From Cryptomeria japonica (Eukaryota; Streptophyta; Pinopsida; Cupressales; Cupressaceae), in contig NC_081413.1 of the NCBI RefSeq assembly GCF_030272615.1, positions 163,961,080 to 164,025,079 on the forward strand: a stretch of 64,000 bases of DNA. Direction: 5' to 3'. A program made the position numbers and the translations under genes. Positions 12,401 to 23,784 of this stretch are shown here, one piece after another; the first letter of the stretch is position 1, and the number at the start of each line of letters is the position of its first letter. Below the pieces are notes generated by a model. It had not been told where the DNA came from. It saw only the letters and a list, made by a program, of their open reading frames with translations, and ran no database searches.

Positions 12401-14042
12401 CATTATGTAAATTCTGACCAAAGTATCTATTGTATAATGGTTGTGTTTGCCTAAGAGGCAAGGATGTAAAAGACTTATCAATCATGTATTCCTAACGATA
12501 TAATGCTAAAGGGGTCTTGTAGTTGAGCAGACCTGGAGATGTAGCCCTTTAGGGGTGAACTCCGAGATCATATCTATGTTATGCGATGTTTTTAGCTTAC
12601 TTTGTTTTATGCTTTAAATTATCATGGATGGTTGTATTCTTGTATAAGTGTATGGTGGAAATTTAATGAATTTAAATCTAAGTGCATAACATTATTCATC
12701 TTGATAAATGTAGTTAATAGGTTAAAAAAAAAATTGTAATTATGATTCTGGAAAAGTATTTGGTTTATGATAAATAAAGTAGTAATAGTGAAAAGAATCT
12801 TGCTAGGTTATATCATTGGATTAACTTGTTATTAAGCATGTAAATTGAACAAATGAGTATGGGAAGACAAAGATAGGATTAACGTTATAATTTCTAAGTT
12901 GGATTCTAAAGGATGAACATTATATAGGTATTTACTTTTATCTTCCTAAATGAATAACGCCACGTTAATTATGTTTCACTGCATTGGACGAATTTGTTTA
13001 GTTATATCACGTTTTAATCTTAACAATAATCTTTACCAAAATTAACTTGATAATTGGGTGGACTCAACTATTTATCCATAATTGTAATCCTTAATAAAAG
13101 AATCCCTTATAATTGCTAAAATGGAACTAAAATGGGAAGTATGTGTATAGTTGATTTTATCTCAACCTTAGTAAATGTATCTCTTCGTGTTAACCTTATT
13201 TGACTAAAAAGGAGTGACATGCAATAAGATAATTATACTTTAATCCTAATGAAAGAACGTCACTATGTACTCATGTTTTAATCATGTAATGATGAATATC
13301 GTCTTGCTAACTATATTTTAATTTAAGGGATGCTCTCATGTGTCCTAATACATTTTCACCTTAATGAATTTAGCCATCTATTAGTATTATTAAAACTTCA
13401 ATGAATTCTATGGCTACTCACAATTTTATCTTTCATAAAAGAACTACAACTCATTAGTTGGCTATGCATGAAATCAAATGAAGGGATCACATTCTATTAA
13501 TTGTAGTTTAATCCTTAATGAATGTATCTTGCCTTATTAGCCATATTTTTAATATTAAAGGATGATATCAATTGTGAATGGGTACCTCAAACCCAATGAA
13601 TGAACTTCATTTTATTAAACGCTTGGAACCTTTTCGGGGGCCTCTAAGTGAAATTATGAAGTTAAGTGCATTGAATAAATAACCTCTCGATGGCCTCCCA
13701 ACCACCCAAAGTAAATGAATGCTTCCTAAAATTCTAAGATGTCATATCACCGAACATATATATAATCATGTCTTAAGCATTATCCCACAATTAAGACATC
13801 CATATTTATGTATCATTTGATGCAAGTTGAGTTAGGTGTAAGATTATGTAATCGCGTTGGGAAACCTCTTAGGATCATTTAGCCTTCTGTTGTGTTATCT
13901 AAGTTTCAGATAACTCCAAATTATCTCAATGTTGTGCCTAATTATGAACACTCTTAACTATTATTTAAAAAATATATATATTTACACTCTAATTGAGTGT
14001 TTTTAACTTAAACCCTTAGGGGTTTCCTAGCGAGGCATTACA
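9423..14042 (+). repeat. 3' LTR of the LARD
   Basis: Near-identical to 1008-5623. Most visible differences are transitions, several at CpG sites, plus changes in A, T and G run lengths. The GC-rich tandem block is retained at about 11215-11485. Confidence 0.92.
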
Positions 14043-14654
14043 TTGAGTTTATTATGAACTTGTTTTTTTAATTTAACCAAATCTAGGTTTTTCACTAAAC
14101 ATGAACTTCTTTGTTCAATGCATTGGAAAAAATAGGAAACTAATTCAAAAAATTCTGAAAAATATCTAAGCCTTGGGTATTGATGTCTTCTTTCTAACAA
14201 AAAAAATAAAATTGAATTTTGATATATATAGAATAAGTTATGTGTTCAAACGTAAACCTATGTCTGAATTATGACTAGTCAGACTTCAAAACTTAATAAA
14301 ATGAAAAATATTGAACATATCACTATCAAACCAACTGCAAGCCTTGGATATTGATGTTACAAACCAAAATTTGAAATAATTGAGTTTTTATCATTTATAG
14401 AAAAAAAGTTATGCGTTTTGGGAGGCACATCACTCTTAAAAAATGTAGTTTGTTTTAAAAAACTACTTTTCGAGGGAGATGGAAAAATTAAAAAAAAATC
14501 CTTCAAAAAAATTTGAAAAAAATATATATAGAATCTACAGACAAAATTCTACAAATCACTAATTTACATCATCTTCAAATTCTTAATAGTTTAAAAGTTA
14601 TAGTTGTCGGAAGTTGAAGATTATTTTAAAATTGTTCATCTCAGTGTCAAAAGT

Positions 14655-14690
14655 GGCAAAAAAGTGGGAACCATTATTGTGAGTTCACCC
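14655..14690. repeat. Right terminal inverted repeat
   Basis: The reverse complement matches 559-592 with a 2-bp length difference in a T run. ATCG follows at 14691-14694. Confidence 0.7.
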
Positions 14691-14694
14691 ATCG

Positions 14695-15030
14695 GTGGAT
14701 GGTAACTCATCACAAAATGCCAGTTGGTAACTCATCACAGAGTATTACCAGTTCATACAAAATACCGGTTGCCAGTTTGACAAAAATGAAGACTAGTAAA
14801 AATGTGTTATGTCACTTTAATCCCGCGTACCGCTTGGGGTCGACATGCCGCTTCAGACCGGTAAACATGTTCTGCAAAACACCAATAGTCAAACGACTAT
14901 AAAACAACATGCCGGTTGCAACATATTCCAGTTTAGCTTAAGCTCATACATATAAAGGAGATCACAGTGCAAGTGTGTGTCCGTCAATGACAATCACATT
15001 ATAAACATAAAAAATACCAACAACAAGAAC
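14695..15030. other. Sequence between the TIR element and the Tat gag region
   Basis: No gene. It contains repeated taactcatcaca/taccggttgcc phrases, a TATA-like catataaagg at about 14948 and, ending near 15022, a tcaatgacaa...aaaataccaaca phrase resembling the outer edge of the minus-strand copia LTRs at 35814 and 41401. No polypurine tract follows, so it is not called as an LTR. Confidence 0.35.
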
Positions 15031-15039
15031 TCATGCGGA

Positions 15040-16330
15040 CGCACGAAGAACTAATGAGGATGCACAAAGAACTAATGATGACACAAGAAGGAATCATGAT
15101 GACCTAAGAACTAAATAGTACACACAAAGACCTAATCATGACACAAGGAGGGATTGTGATGATACAAGAAGGGATCTTGATGATACAAGGAGAAATTGTG
15201 TCGATGATCCTCTCTTAGCTCTCATGCATCACATACAAATGCTTCAAATGAAAATCCAAGATATAAAAAGGGGACCTACTAAGAGGTATTAACTTCAAGA
15301 AATTTGTCCTTATCTATTTGATAGAAGTATCAACATGATACCTTTTCCTACAAAGTGTGAGACTCCTAGATATGACAAATATAATGGAAGTTCTGATCCC
15401 CAAGATCATATAAGATAATTTTGAACGATGAGCATGGAGTTCACACATGAAGACACATACTTAATGAGTTTATTTCCAAAGAGCTTAAGTGGACCAGTTA
15501 TGAAATGGTTCTCAAAATTTCCACCCAAAATTAGATCATTCTCAGAATTGGTGGACAAGTTTGTTTCACAATACTCTTACAACATACAACATGAGGTCAC
15601 AATGGTAGACTTGTGTAACACCAAACAAAATATGGAGACCCTTTCATAAAATTTCTATAGAGATGGAGATGATTAGCTACATGATATCCTTGTACGATGC
15701 TAGAATATGAAAAGATGGACATATTCATTGACAATCTAAATGCACAAATGAGTTATAACCTAAAAATACAATGTCATTCAAGTTTCGAAAAGATGATTGA
15801 TAATGGAATCAGAATGGAGGAAGCTATGGTAAAGAAGGGAGAGTTGAAGATATACAAAGAAGGAGTTAATTCTCCTCCCAACAATAATGACAACAATGAT
15901 AAACCCAATTTTTTGAATAGAAATCAAAACATCGTCAATGATGGGTTAGTGGATAATAATAATGTAAAACCAAAGCAACTGGTTTTCAATCTATCAAATC
16001 ACACAACAGGAGTTCAACAAGATAATAATCAACAAAAATCATCTTTTAACAATTTCTTTTGCAGGAAATTTACTAACATTGGTGAACCACTTGGGTCAGC
16101 CTTAAAGATACTTCTTGCGAACAAATTGATTACCTTGCTAGAAGCAAGAAAATTTTAACCCAAGGGAAAACCTGCTTGGTGGAATGACAACCATTATTGT
16201 GAGTTCCATCAAAACAAAGGACACTAAACAGATGATTGTCAGTGGTTAAAACATGTCAGCCAAGATTTGATTAATAATGACATCACAATTGTGGATGGGC
16301 ATAAGACAAACTAATCACACATAGCTTTCA
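15040..16330 (+). pseudogene. gag: Tat-type gag (broken)
   Basis: Near 15120-15210 the frame encodes degenerate DDTRRD repeats. The retrotransposon capsid region follows (about 15340-15650), with the phrases PRYDKYNGSSDPQDHIR and LFPKSLSGPVMKWF that are typical of this clade. The frame shifts by 15697 and continues to 16158. After a stop a zinc finger of the form CX2HX4HX4C is read at about 16196-16240, which is the Tat-type finger and not CCHC. At least one frameshift and several stops break the gene. Confidence 0.75.
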
Positions 16331-16335
16331 AAACT

Positions 16336-17110
16336 TTGCTTCCTAATTATGAGAAGGGTAAATCATCAACAGTGCATAATGGCAAGGGTAATGCAAAAGT
16401 GAACAATGCTCATACTTATGATAACATGGTTAATGTGATTATGGTTAAAGAGAAGCAACAACAAGAACCTACTCATGCTATCACAAGAAGAAAAACCAAT
16501 TTTTTTTTGTCAAGTCCTACAACTGACAAGTCATTCACTTCAAAAAAATATAGTCTAGTGGATCAACTAGAGAAAACTCCCACACAAATATCAATTTTAG
16601 AACTTTTAAAAATTTCACCTGCACATAAAGAAATCTTAGAAAGAGCGCCCGTAGATATGATAGTATCCAAAGATCTTGATGTAGAACAATTATAAACCAT
16701 GGTGGGACGCCTGACAACTTCTCATTTCTTATCATTCATAGAAGAAGATGACATGTCTTTGCAACATCCCCATAACGCTCCATTGCATATTCAAGTCCTT
16801 ATTCATAAAATATGTGTTAAACATGTCCTAATAGATGGAGGAGTTGGATTGAATATTTTCTCATTAATTCTTGTTCATGCTTTAGGTTATTCTAAAGATG
16901 CAGTTGATCCCCATAAAAAGATCACAATCAAAGCATATGATGAAGAAGAACGTTCCTCTAAAGGATTTGTGGTATTACCCATCAAAGTAGGACCCTTGTA
17001 GAAAGATACAACATGCCAAGTCCTAGACCTGGATTTATCATACAAGATACATTTGGGAAGACCATGGGTTCATGACATACAAGCTATTCCTTCAACTTAT
17101 CACCAGTAAG
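16336..17110 (+). pseudogene. Tat-type aspartic protease (broken)
   Basis: The protease core is in one frame at 16699-17001, with the flap-side motif LIDGGVGLNIF (active-site triad DGG instead of DSG, as expected for this clade). Downstream come YDEEERSSKGFVVLPIKVGP and, after a stop near 17000, LGRPWVHDIQAIPSTYHQ. The segment before it (16336-16695) is a hydrophilic linker. Stops separate it from both gag and RT. Confidence 0.7.
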
Positions 17111-17515
17111 CAAGAAATCACAATTTCAACAGACTCGAATACTTTCCAATATTGTAGTAATTTGAAACTGGCACAAGACGTCATTTTTTCGCATAATAGA
17201 GAGGCATTGTCTTCAAGCACACAATCCAAGGAAAAAACATTTTCCTTAATCTTGTCTAGTTTTGAAAAACAGATACAACTAAGAGATTGAGAGAATGGAG
17301 AATATTCACTATCATAGTTACCGCTTTCTCCTAAATCTTATGGTAAACCATCAAACTCAAAATGACAACTAGTTGTAAAACCTCTTCCAATATTTGATGG
17401 AGAATTTATTAGTGCTGGGACATTATCTGAGGAAATAGAGGACACAGATGTTTTACAATGACTATATAAAGATGAAGAAGTTCAACAAAACATCAGTAAT
17501 GTTAGAATGCCCACA

Positions 17516-18830
17516 TAAAAATATGGAAAAGGATTTAACATTCTTCAGAAAATGGGATACACTGGAATAGGTCCTATAGGAAAAAGAAAAGAAGGTATCT
17601 CAGAACCCATACAACCTCATACTCAGTAGGATACAAACAAATCAGGCTTAGGGTATGGACAAGTTACTCCACAAGAAGAAACATTTTCTAGGCATCAAAA
17701 AGATGAACATGACAAAAGACAAGAGAAACTTGCAATCGAAAGTGAAGAAGCCTCTACCAAACAACAAGAACAAGAAAACATAAGATCACAAAAAGAGAGA
17801 GCTTTTAATCAGCAAGAAAGACAAAATAAAGGCACTTCCCAAGAAGAGTCAACTCCCAATCAAAATAGACAAGAAGATGGTATAAAGCAAGAAGAACTAA
17901 TAGCAAGACTAACAAAACTAAATATCAACCCAGAGGAAGTTTAATATGAGAGAAGAAAAGAGATAGCAAGGAAAATAGAAGAAATGAACCAAAATCTATA
18001 TGAACAAATCTACAAATTGCAAGCTGCTAGTGAGACGTATTCCAATGATTGGGAATGGGATTCTTGTCATTTTGAACAATTAGCTAAAGAAACCTATTAT
18101 GAAGAAGATGTGTGTGTCGATGTAGTTCATGTGTATGCATGACAAATGTTAGGAACTAGACCACTTGAATTAGAATCACATTCATTGGAGTTGGATTTAA
18201 TTGAGGATGATCGGGAACTATTTGCGAGAGGTCATTCTGAAAAGAGTATCATCCTAGATGTTGAAATGTATTGAAGACTTTATTATTTCTATCATGACCC
18301 TTAATTCCTTTGAAACATCTTAACCTGAAGATCACTTACCTTTAATACATCCTGAACTTATTGACTGGGATAATGAAGGACATACTAAAATTGATACCTT
18401 TCCTGATGACCACGCTATAGCCTTATACCTCAATGCAATTAAGCCTACAACAAATTCCACTAGGGATTTCATCAATGCATCTTCTAGTCAAGTAGGTGCC
18501 AAATCTCCTAGTCGCAAAAGTAAAATTAAAGAAAAAAAAATATCAGGTCTAATGTTGAAAACCATTTATTGGCAACATTAGAACAAAATAAAATAAAAAG
18601 AAAGGATGCCTCTAATGGTGAAAATCTCCTTGAGGCACCAAAAGATGGGAGATTTGACTCCTTACCTAAATATTATCAAGAGAGATCATCTATACTGATT
18701 GAACCAACAAAGGCAGTCAACATTGGTACAATAGATAAACTAAACATTCTACATCCGACAACCTCTCTATCAAAACAAGAAAAGAAGAAATATCTAGAAT
18801 TTTCAAAAGATAACAAATAAATTTCACCTG
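17516..18830 (+). pseudogene. G-patch-like segment and Q/E-rich linker upstream of RT
   Basis: At about 17519-17660 the plus-strand frame reads a G-patch-like pattern: GKGFNILQKMGYTGIG, then GKRKEGISEPI, then after one stop SGLGYGQ. Spacing and conserved Gly, Met-Gly-Tyr and Gly-Leu-Gly-Tyr positions agree with the domain. The next 300 bases encode a Gln/Glu/Lys-rich, probably coiled or disordered linker up to a stop near 17942. Acidic, partly open frames then lead to the RT (18569-18820 is open). G-patch domains bind nucleic acid or helicase partners and are known in some retroviral proteases; the assignment here rests on pattern recognition. Confidence 0.55.
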
Positions 18831-18843
18831 GTTATATGCAAAC

Positions 18844-19821
18844 ATGGCAGGGTTGGATCTAGATCTTATAATGCATCACCTAAATTTTTCTCTAGGAGCT
18901 AAACCATTAAAACAAAAATTAAGAAAGATGCATCCTCATATAGCTCTCCTTGTCAAAGTAGAATTGAAGAAATTACTAGATGTGGGATTCATCAAACCTG
19001 TAGCATATCCTCAATGGATATCAAATATAGTTCCTATTTCCAAACTGGATAAAAGTATCAGAGTATGCAAAGACTTCAGAGATCTCAATAATGCATGTCC
19101 AAAGGATGACTTTCCTTTGCCTAATATTGACATCATTGTTGATTTAACTGCTGGACATTCCATGTTTTCTCTAATAGATGGTTTCTTGAGATATAATCAT
19201 ATTAAAATAGCTCCAGAAGATCAACAAAAGACAGCTTTCACGTGTCCATGGGGTAATTTTTTCTGGAACATCATGCCATTTGGACTAAAGAATGCAGGTG
19301 CTACTTATCAAAGAGCCATGACAACAATATTCCATGACATGGTGCATACATTCATGGAAGACTATGCAGATGACATATTGGCAAAACCATACAACAGAGA
19401 GGAACATCTAGAAATACTGGAAACAATCTTTGATCAGTTAGAACAATACAAGCTAAGGCTCAATCCTAATAAATGTGCCTTTAGTGTCACTTCAGGTAAG
19501 CTATTGGGATACATTGTTTCAGCTAGAGGTATAGAAGTAGATCTGGCTAAAGTTAAAGAAATCATGGAAATGACATCTCCCAAGAATATCAGTCAACTCA
19601 GATCACTTCAAAGAAGATTACAGCCAATTAGAAGATTTTTTGCTCAATTAGCAGATAAGTGTCAACCATTTACACATCTATTGCACAAGAATGTTCATTT
19701 CAAATGGGACAATCACTTTGAAGAAACATTCAACAAAATCAAGGAATATCTCATGCAATCACCAGTTCTAATTTCACCAATTGAAGGAAAGTCGTTGTTA
19801 CTATATGTATCAGCCACATGA
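18844..19821 (+). pseudogene. pol: Tat-type reverse transcriptase (longest open part of pol)
   Basis: A 325-codon open frame covers fingers to connection of a Ty3 reverse transcriptase. Visible motifs are VCKDFRDLNNACPKDDFPLP, then MPFGLKNAGATYQRAM, then the catalytic box YADDILAKP (Tyr-X-Asp-Asp intact), LNPNKCAFSV and LGYIVSARGIE. The first ATG at 18844 is simply where the open frame begins; the protein would be part of a polyprotein. The frame closes at 19821 at the start of RNase H. Confidence 0.88.
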
Positions 19822-20160
19822 GTATCATTAGGAGTTCTACTCGCACAATGGGATTTATGATGGAAAAGAATGAGCTATTTACTACATCAACAAAACATTA
19901 GTGGGATACGAGCTCAATTATTCACCTACAGAAAAAGAATGCTTAGTAGTAATATTCACTTCCTAAAAGTTGTGACACTATCTACTCTCTCAGCCAAATG
20001 ATTTCTAAAATAGATCCATTAAAGTATTTTCTCAGTAAGGCGATATTAACAGGAAGATTAGCAAAATGGGTCATGATCCTCAGTGAATTTGATATTGAAT
20101 ATGTGGACCGAAAATCTATCAAGGGATAAGTTATTGCAGACCAGTAGGCCAAAGCACTGC
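19822..20160 (+). pseudogene. First RNase H (badly broken)
   Basis: Different frames in turn yield AIYYINKTLVGYELNYSPTE-type sequence (about 19875-19940) and the connecting sequence to the second RNase H. Frameshifts and stops interrupt it several times. Confidence 0.65.
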
Positions 20161-20229
20161 TTCAAGATGATCATCCCTTAAACATTGAATTTCCAGATGC
20201 TGATATACTCAGAGTCACCAAACAGACAT

Positions 20230-20610
20230 GGTAGTTGTACTTTGATGGTTCATATACCCAACATGGATCAGGAGCAGGCATTTTATTCATCACACCGCAA
20301 GGTCACACAATTCCAAATGCATATAAATTAAGTTTTCCATTCACCAACAATACAGTAGAATATGAAGCTTTAGTCACAGGAATCAAGATGGCCATAGAAT
20401 GGAACATCACACAATTACAAGTTTTTGGAGACTCAACTCATCATCAATCAAATTAATGATGATTATCAAACAAAGGATGACAAACTAATGCCTTATAAAA
20501 AGATGGTAGATGATTTCAAGAAGTATTTTGTAGAAATCACTTTTGAGCAGATTCTAAGAAATGACAACAAAGAAACAAATGCCATGGAAACACTTGCTTC
20601 TCTACTTTAG
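20230..20610 (+). pseudogene. Second (archaeal-type) RNase H of a Tat element
   Basis: The frame reads YFDGSYTQHGSGAGILFITP, then NNTVEYEALVTGIKMAI, then LQVFGDS: the D...E...D arrangement of an RNase H fold carrying the first Asp (FDGS), Glu (EYEAL) and Asp (GDS). A frame change occurs near 20430, and 20425-20610 continues the domain. This additional RNase H between pol RNase H and integrase is the hallmark of the Tat clade. Confidence 0.78.
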
Positions 20611-20619
20611 ACATAGGAA

Positions 20620-21980
20620 AATCAAGAGTGTTACAAATTCCTTGTGGAAGAGTTGTTTTACACTGCCCCTAACTGTCCTAATTCCCAAATTATTTGTCAC
20701 CTTGTTGGGCATGATTCATCCCACTATGGCCAAATTTATACATACTTGAAAGATAACATCCTCCCCCCCGACTTGTCAAAGAACCAAAAGAGAAATTTCA
20801 TTCGCCAATCGTCCCATTATACTCTTGTCGTGGATACCCTTTTTAAACGAGATCTAGACAGTACTCTCTTAAGATGTCTCAAGCAAGAAGAATTTGAGAA
20901 GGCCTTAAATGAAGTCCATAATGACATTTGTGGCACTCATTCAAGTGGTCTTACCCTTTCGAAAAAAATCATAAGCTTGGGCTATTATTGGCCAACTATG
21001 GAATGAGATTCTTTTTAGAGAGCTAAATCAGGCAAACAATGTTAGATCCATGGAAATTTAGTTCATGCACCAACACAAGAGCTTCATGCTTTGATAACCT
21101 CTTGGCCTTTCTTCCAATGGGGTCTTGATCTAGTAGGAAATATAAATCCTCCTTCATCTGATGGTCACAAATTCATCCTTGTAGCTACATAATATTTTAT
21201 AAAATGGATTGAGGTAGTACCGCTCACAAATATCACAGAAAAACAAATTGATTCATTTATCTTGAACTACATGATATGTCGCTATGGCATACCCATGACC
21301 ATTATCACTAATAATGGGTGATCGTTCAAGAACCAAGATGTACAAGAGCTTTGTGAGAAATTTTAGATCCAACATAGATTCTCCACACCCTACTATCCAT
21401 AAGGGAATGGACAAGCAAAAGCATCAAACAAAACAATTTTGAAAATCCTAAAAAAGACAATGAATGATGCTAGCATAGATTGTCATATTCAATTGAGCCC
21501 TTCTCTATGGGCCTACCATACCAGTATCCACACACCAATAGGAGCCATACCTTTCTCTCTTGTCTATGGATCAGAAGTAGTATTGCCAATAGAAGTAGAG
21601 ATACCTTCTCTATGAGTATCATTAAAAGGCCATATCCTAGATGAAGAACAATGACTATCTAGACTGCAAGAGCTAGAATTAATCCATGAATGAAGACAAA
21701 ATGCCTTTGATCATTTGAAGGTGTATCAACAAAGAATGTGTCAAAGTTATAATCACAAGGTCAAACCAAGAGCCTTTCAAGTTGGAGAACTAATGCTAAA
21801 GTAAAATCCACGCAACCAGTCAGATCGAGAAAAGAAAGGGAAGTTTGAACCAAATTGGTTGGGTCCATTTGTGGTCACATCAATATTTGGATCAGGAGTC
21901 TATTAGCTATCAATGCTAGACAAGGATCAGCTCAAGGAACCCATCAATAGCATGCATCTAAAAAAAATTTATGTCTAAAA
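20620..21980 (+). pseudogene. Tat-type integrase (broken)
   Basis: The zinc-binding region lies in the 20644-21006 open frame (HDSSHYGQIYTYLKD, then H...C-like NDICGTHSSG and LGYYWPTM). The catalytic core follows with stops: WGLDLVGNI (first Asp), IITNNG where TDNG is usual (second Asp replaced by Asn), and YYPXGNGQAKASNKT where the catalytic Glu position reads Lys. The GKFEPNWLGPFVV C-terminal motif ends near 21977 and no chromodomain follows. Missing catalytic residues and at least seven stops make it inactive. Confidence 0.78.
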
Positions 21981-22803
21981 GCAGAAAAATCCAAAAAAAA
22001 AGGTCAAAAGCAGAAAAATGCAAAAAACAAAGTGCAAAAACAAAAAATCAAAAAACAGTGAAAAAGCAGAAAAATACAAAAACAACGAAAACAGTGAAAA
22101 ATCAAAAACAAAAAAAAAAAATCAAATATGAGAAAAAGTGAAATAAAAACGGATGGTGAAAACGTGACAACATACACTATATGTTAGATAGCTCTTCCAT
22201 CTATTAGTTCATGCATCATTTTGCTTGCATTCATTTTCATCAATGTTGTTTATATCCATAATAAATCCTTTGTACATGCATAGGCTTCGCAGGTGATTTC
22301 CCACCATGGTTTGGATCATTGTATATACCATAATAAAGTTTGTTTCTAGACTAGGAGCAAAATACTGAACCTAGCTAGGGGCAAAATTTCCTTGGGCTTA
22401 ATCAAACAGGTAGAACAATAGTTAGGAAACACTTGTCAAGTGAAACTAGAGACACATCCAACATTGAACATAAGATCAAATTATCAACCATCAACTACCC
22501 ATTGTTAGTCTAAACATTACAAACACATATCAATGGATGATATCTTTTAACTACTGATTTTAACACTTTGATAGTAATGGTTCAATTATTTTATCTTGAT
22601 TTTCACTATCATGATTTCTGAGTGACTCAAGGATGTCTCTGACTAGAGAAACAAGGATGGAACATGATATTTTCTTGTCTACTATTTGTAAATTAATCGT
22701 TAATATGTTTAATTGTCTCAAGACATGATCATTGGAGTATCATCAAAGACATTGCATATTTGCATATAGAAATGGTTAATATTGCATGTTTTACGCAAGA
22801 AAA

Positions 22804-22925
22804 ACTCAGGTCATCTTGGTTCACTTATACCTCGATGCTTGTGCTACCTTGTAATATCAAAACCTAGGAAAGTAGTGCTTAGGTCATCATGGTTCAATTA
22901 TACCATCAATGTTTGCACTCATTTC
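22804..22925. repeat. Diverged direct duplication, about 73 bp period
   Basis: Two copies of a phrase beginning c(t/c)caggtcatc-tggttca and ending near tttgcac lie at about 22806 and 22879. Confidence 0.5.
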
Positions 22926-23349
22926 TCATATTTTAAAATCTCAATGATGACAACAAGAAATGACCAAGTGATTGATCCAATTGCAGCATTGCATCTCATT
23001 TGTATTTAAAGTAGATTGCATTTCACTTTACATGGGATTACAAAAGCTTATATTTTTCCAAGGCCAAATGCTTCAACAGGTGTTATCTCTCTTATTACAT
23101 GATTGAATACTTTCTCTAGATGTTTTCGGCCTAAACGAATCTCATGCTACTCCCCCGAATGTACCAACATCAGCACATCTAAATCTTCCTCCAACGGGAT
23201 ATCAACAAAATGTCAATTCTTTATCCAGTAAATCTCTTTGAACATTTGATTTGCCATCCTATCCACTCATTGGAGATTTCCATCAATCTCTTTGAGCACC
23301 CATAAGTGATTTTCATTCATCATGAGGTCACGCATCTAGTATTTTCAAT

Positions 23350-23475
23350 CCTGAGTTTACATCATTGACGCTTATCAATCATGAAGTCAATCAAACTCAT
23401 CCTATTGGATCATAAAATCTTGAGTTTATATCATTGACCCTTATCAATCATGAGGTCAATCAAACTCTATCAATC
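23350..23475. repeat. Direct duplication, 69 bp period
   Basis: About 53 bases starting ctgagttta(c/t)atcattgac and ending gtcaatcaaactc occur at 23350 and again at 23419 with few differences. Confidence 0.65.
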
Positions 23476-23769
23476 ATAAATTCAATCAAAACATCAGAGT
23501 AATTAGAGAACTAACACTTTCATCAACCAAAATTGCAAGAATCAAGTAAATTTTATATGGAAATTAATTTCATCCAAATTCAAACTATTCAATCATCAAT
23601 TCTCTCAATTGATCTCCCGAGGGGGCATCCTTGTATCATCATATATCAAAAAACATTTGGTCATACTCACATCATAATCCATCAATCAGTGTCTAGGGAA
23701 TCATATTGAAATCATATCCGCATCAAATCGAGATTTTTCTTTGAACCAACGTGTCATCACACATCTCTT

Positions 23770-23784
23770 CAAAGAGGGGCAAAA
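23770..23784 (+). other. Polypurine tract of the Tat element
   Basis: CAAAGAGGGGCAAAA abuts a TGTATACACC LTR start. The AGGGGCAAAA form is usual for Tat-type elements. Confidence 0.75.

Larger units (their letters stand above)
1008..14042 (+). mobile_element. Complete LARD-type non-autonomous LTR retrotransposon
   Basis: Two LTRs of 4616 and 4620 bp begin TGTAATGCC and end GGCATTACA, so each LTR has a perfect 9-bp terminal inversion. A primer site for initiator-Met tRNA follows the left LTR by 2 bases and a G-rich polypurine tract abuts the right LTR. Flanks TTGAC (1003-1007) and TTGAG (14043-14047) are a 5-bp target duplication with one change. The 3.8 kb between the LTRs contains no gag or pol similarity in any frame. 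LARDs described from cereals have about 4.5 kb LTRs and a 3.5 kb non-coding interior, and this element has almost the same proportions. By eye the LTRs differ at roughly 1-2% of positions, so it is the youngest insertion here. Its partner, presumably a Ty3-type element, is not in the window. Confidence 0.9.
559..14690. mobile_element. Non-autonomous TIR DNA transposon, split by the LARD
   Basis: Positions 559-592 and the reverse complement of 14655-14690 match almost perfectly: both begin gggtgaactcaca and end ggttcccactttt...gcc. ATCG lies immediately outside both ends (555-558 and 14691-14694) and is a candidate 4-bp target duplication. Removing the LARD and its target duplication leaves an element of about 1.1 kb (559-1007 plus 14048-14690) with no coding capacity. 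The left arm holds a subterminal palindrome array; the right arm is A/T-rich. The superfamily is not clear: a 4-bp duplication does not fit hAT (8), Mutator (9), PIF/Harbinger (3) or mariner (TA), and the ATCG match could be partly chance. The inverted-repeat pairing is solid; the classification is open. Confidence 0.65.
21980..23769 (+). other. Long 3' non-coding region of the Tat element
   Basis: It starts with a poly-A-rich stretch of repeated aaaagcagaaaaatccaaaa phrases (21980-22130) and contains two internal tandem duplications annotated separately. No protein similarity is seen on either strand. Such long spacers between integrase and 3' LTR are usual in Tat elements. Confidence 0.6.

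Noticed and set aside
14940-15025. Possible minus-strand copia LTR edge (tcaatgacaa ... aaaataccaaca)
   Set aside because: It resembles the edges at 35814 and 41401, but there is no polypurine tract, no matching second edge and no target duplication.
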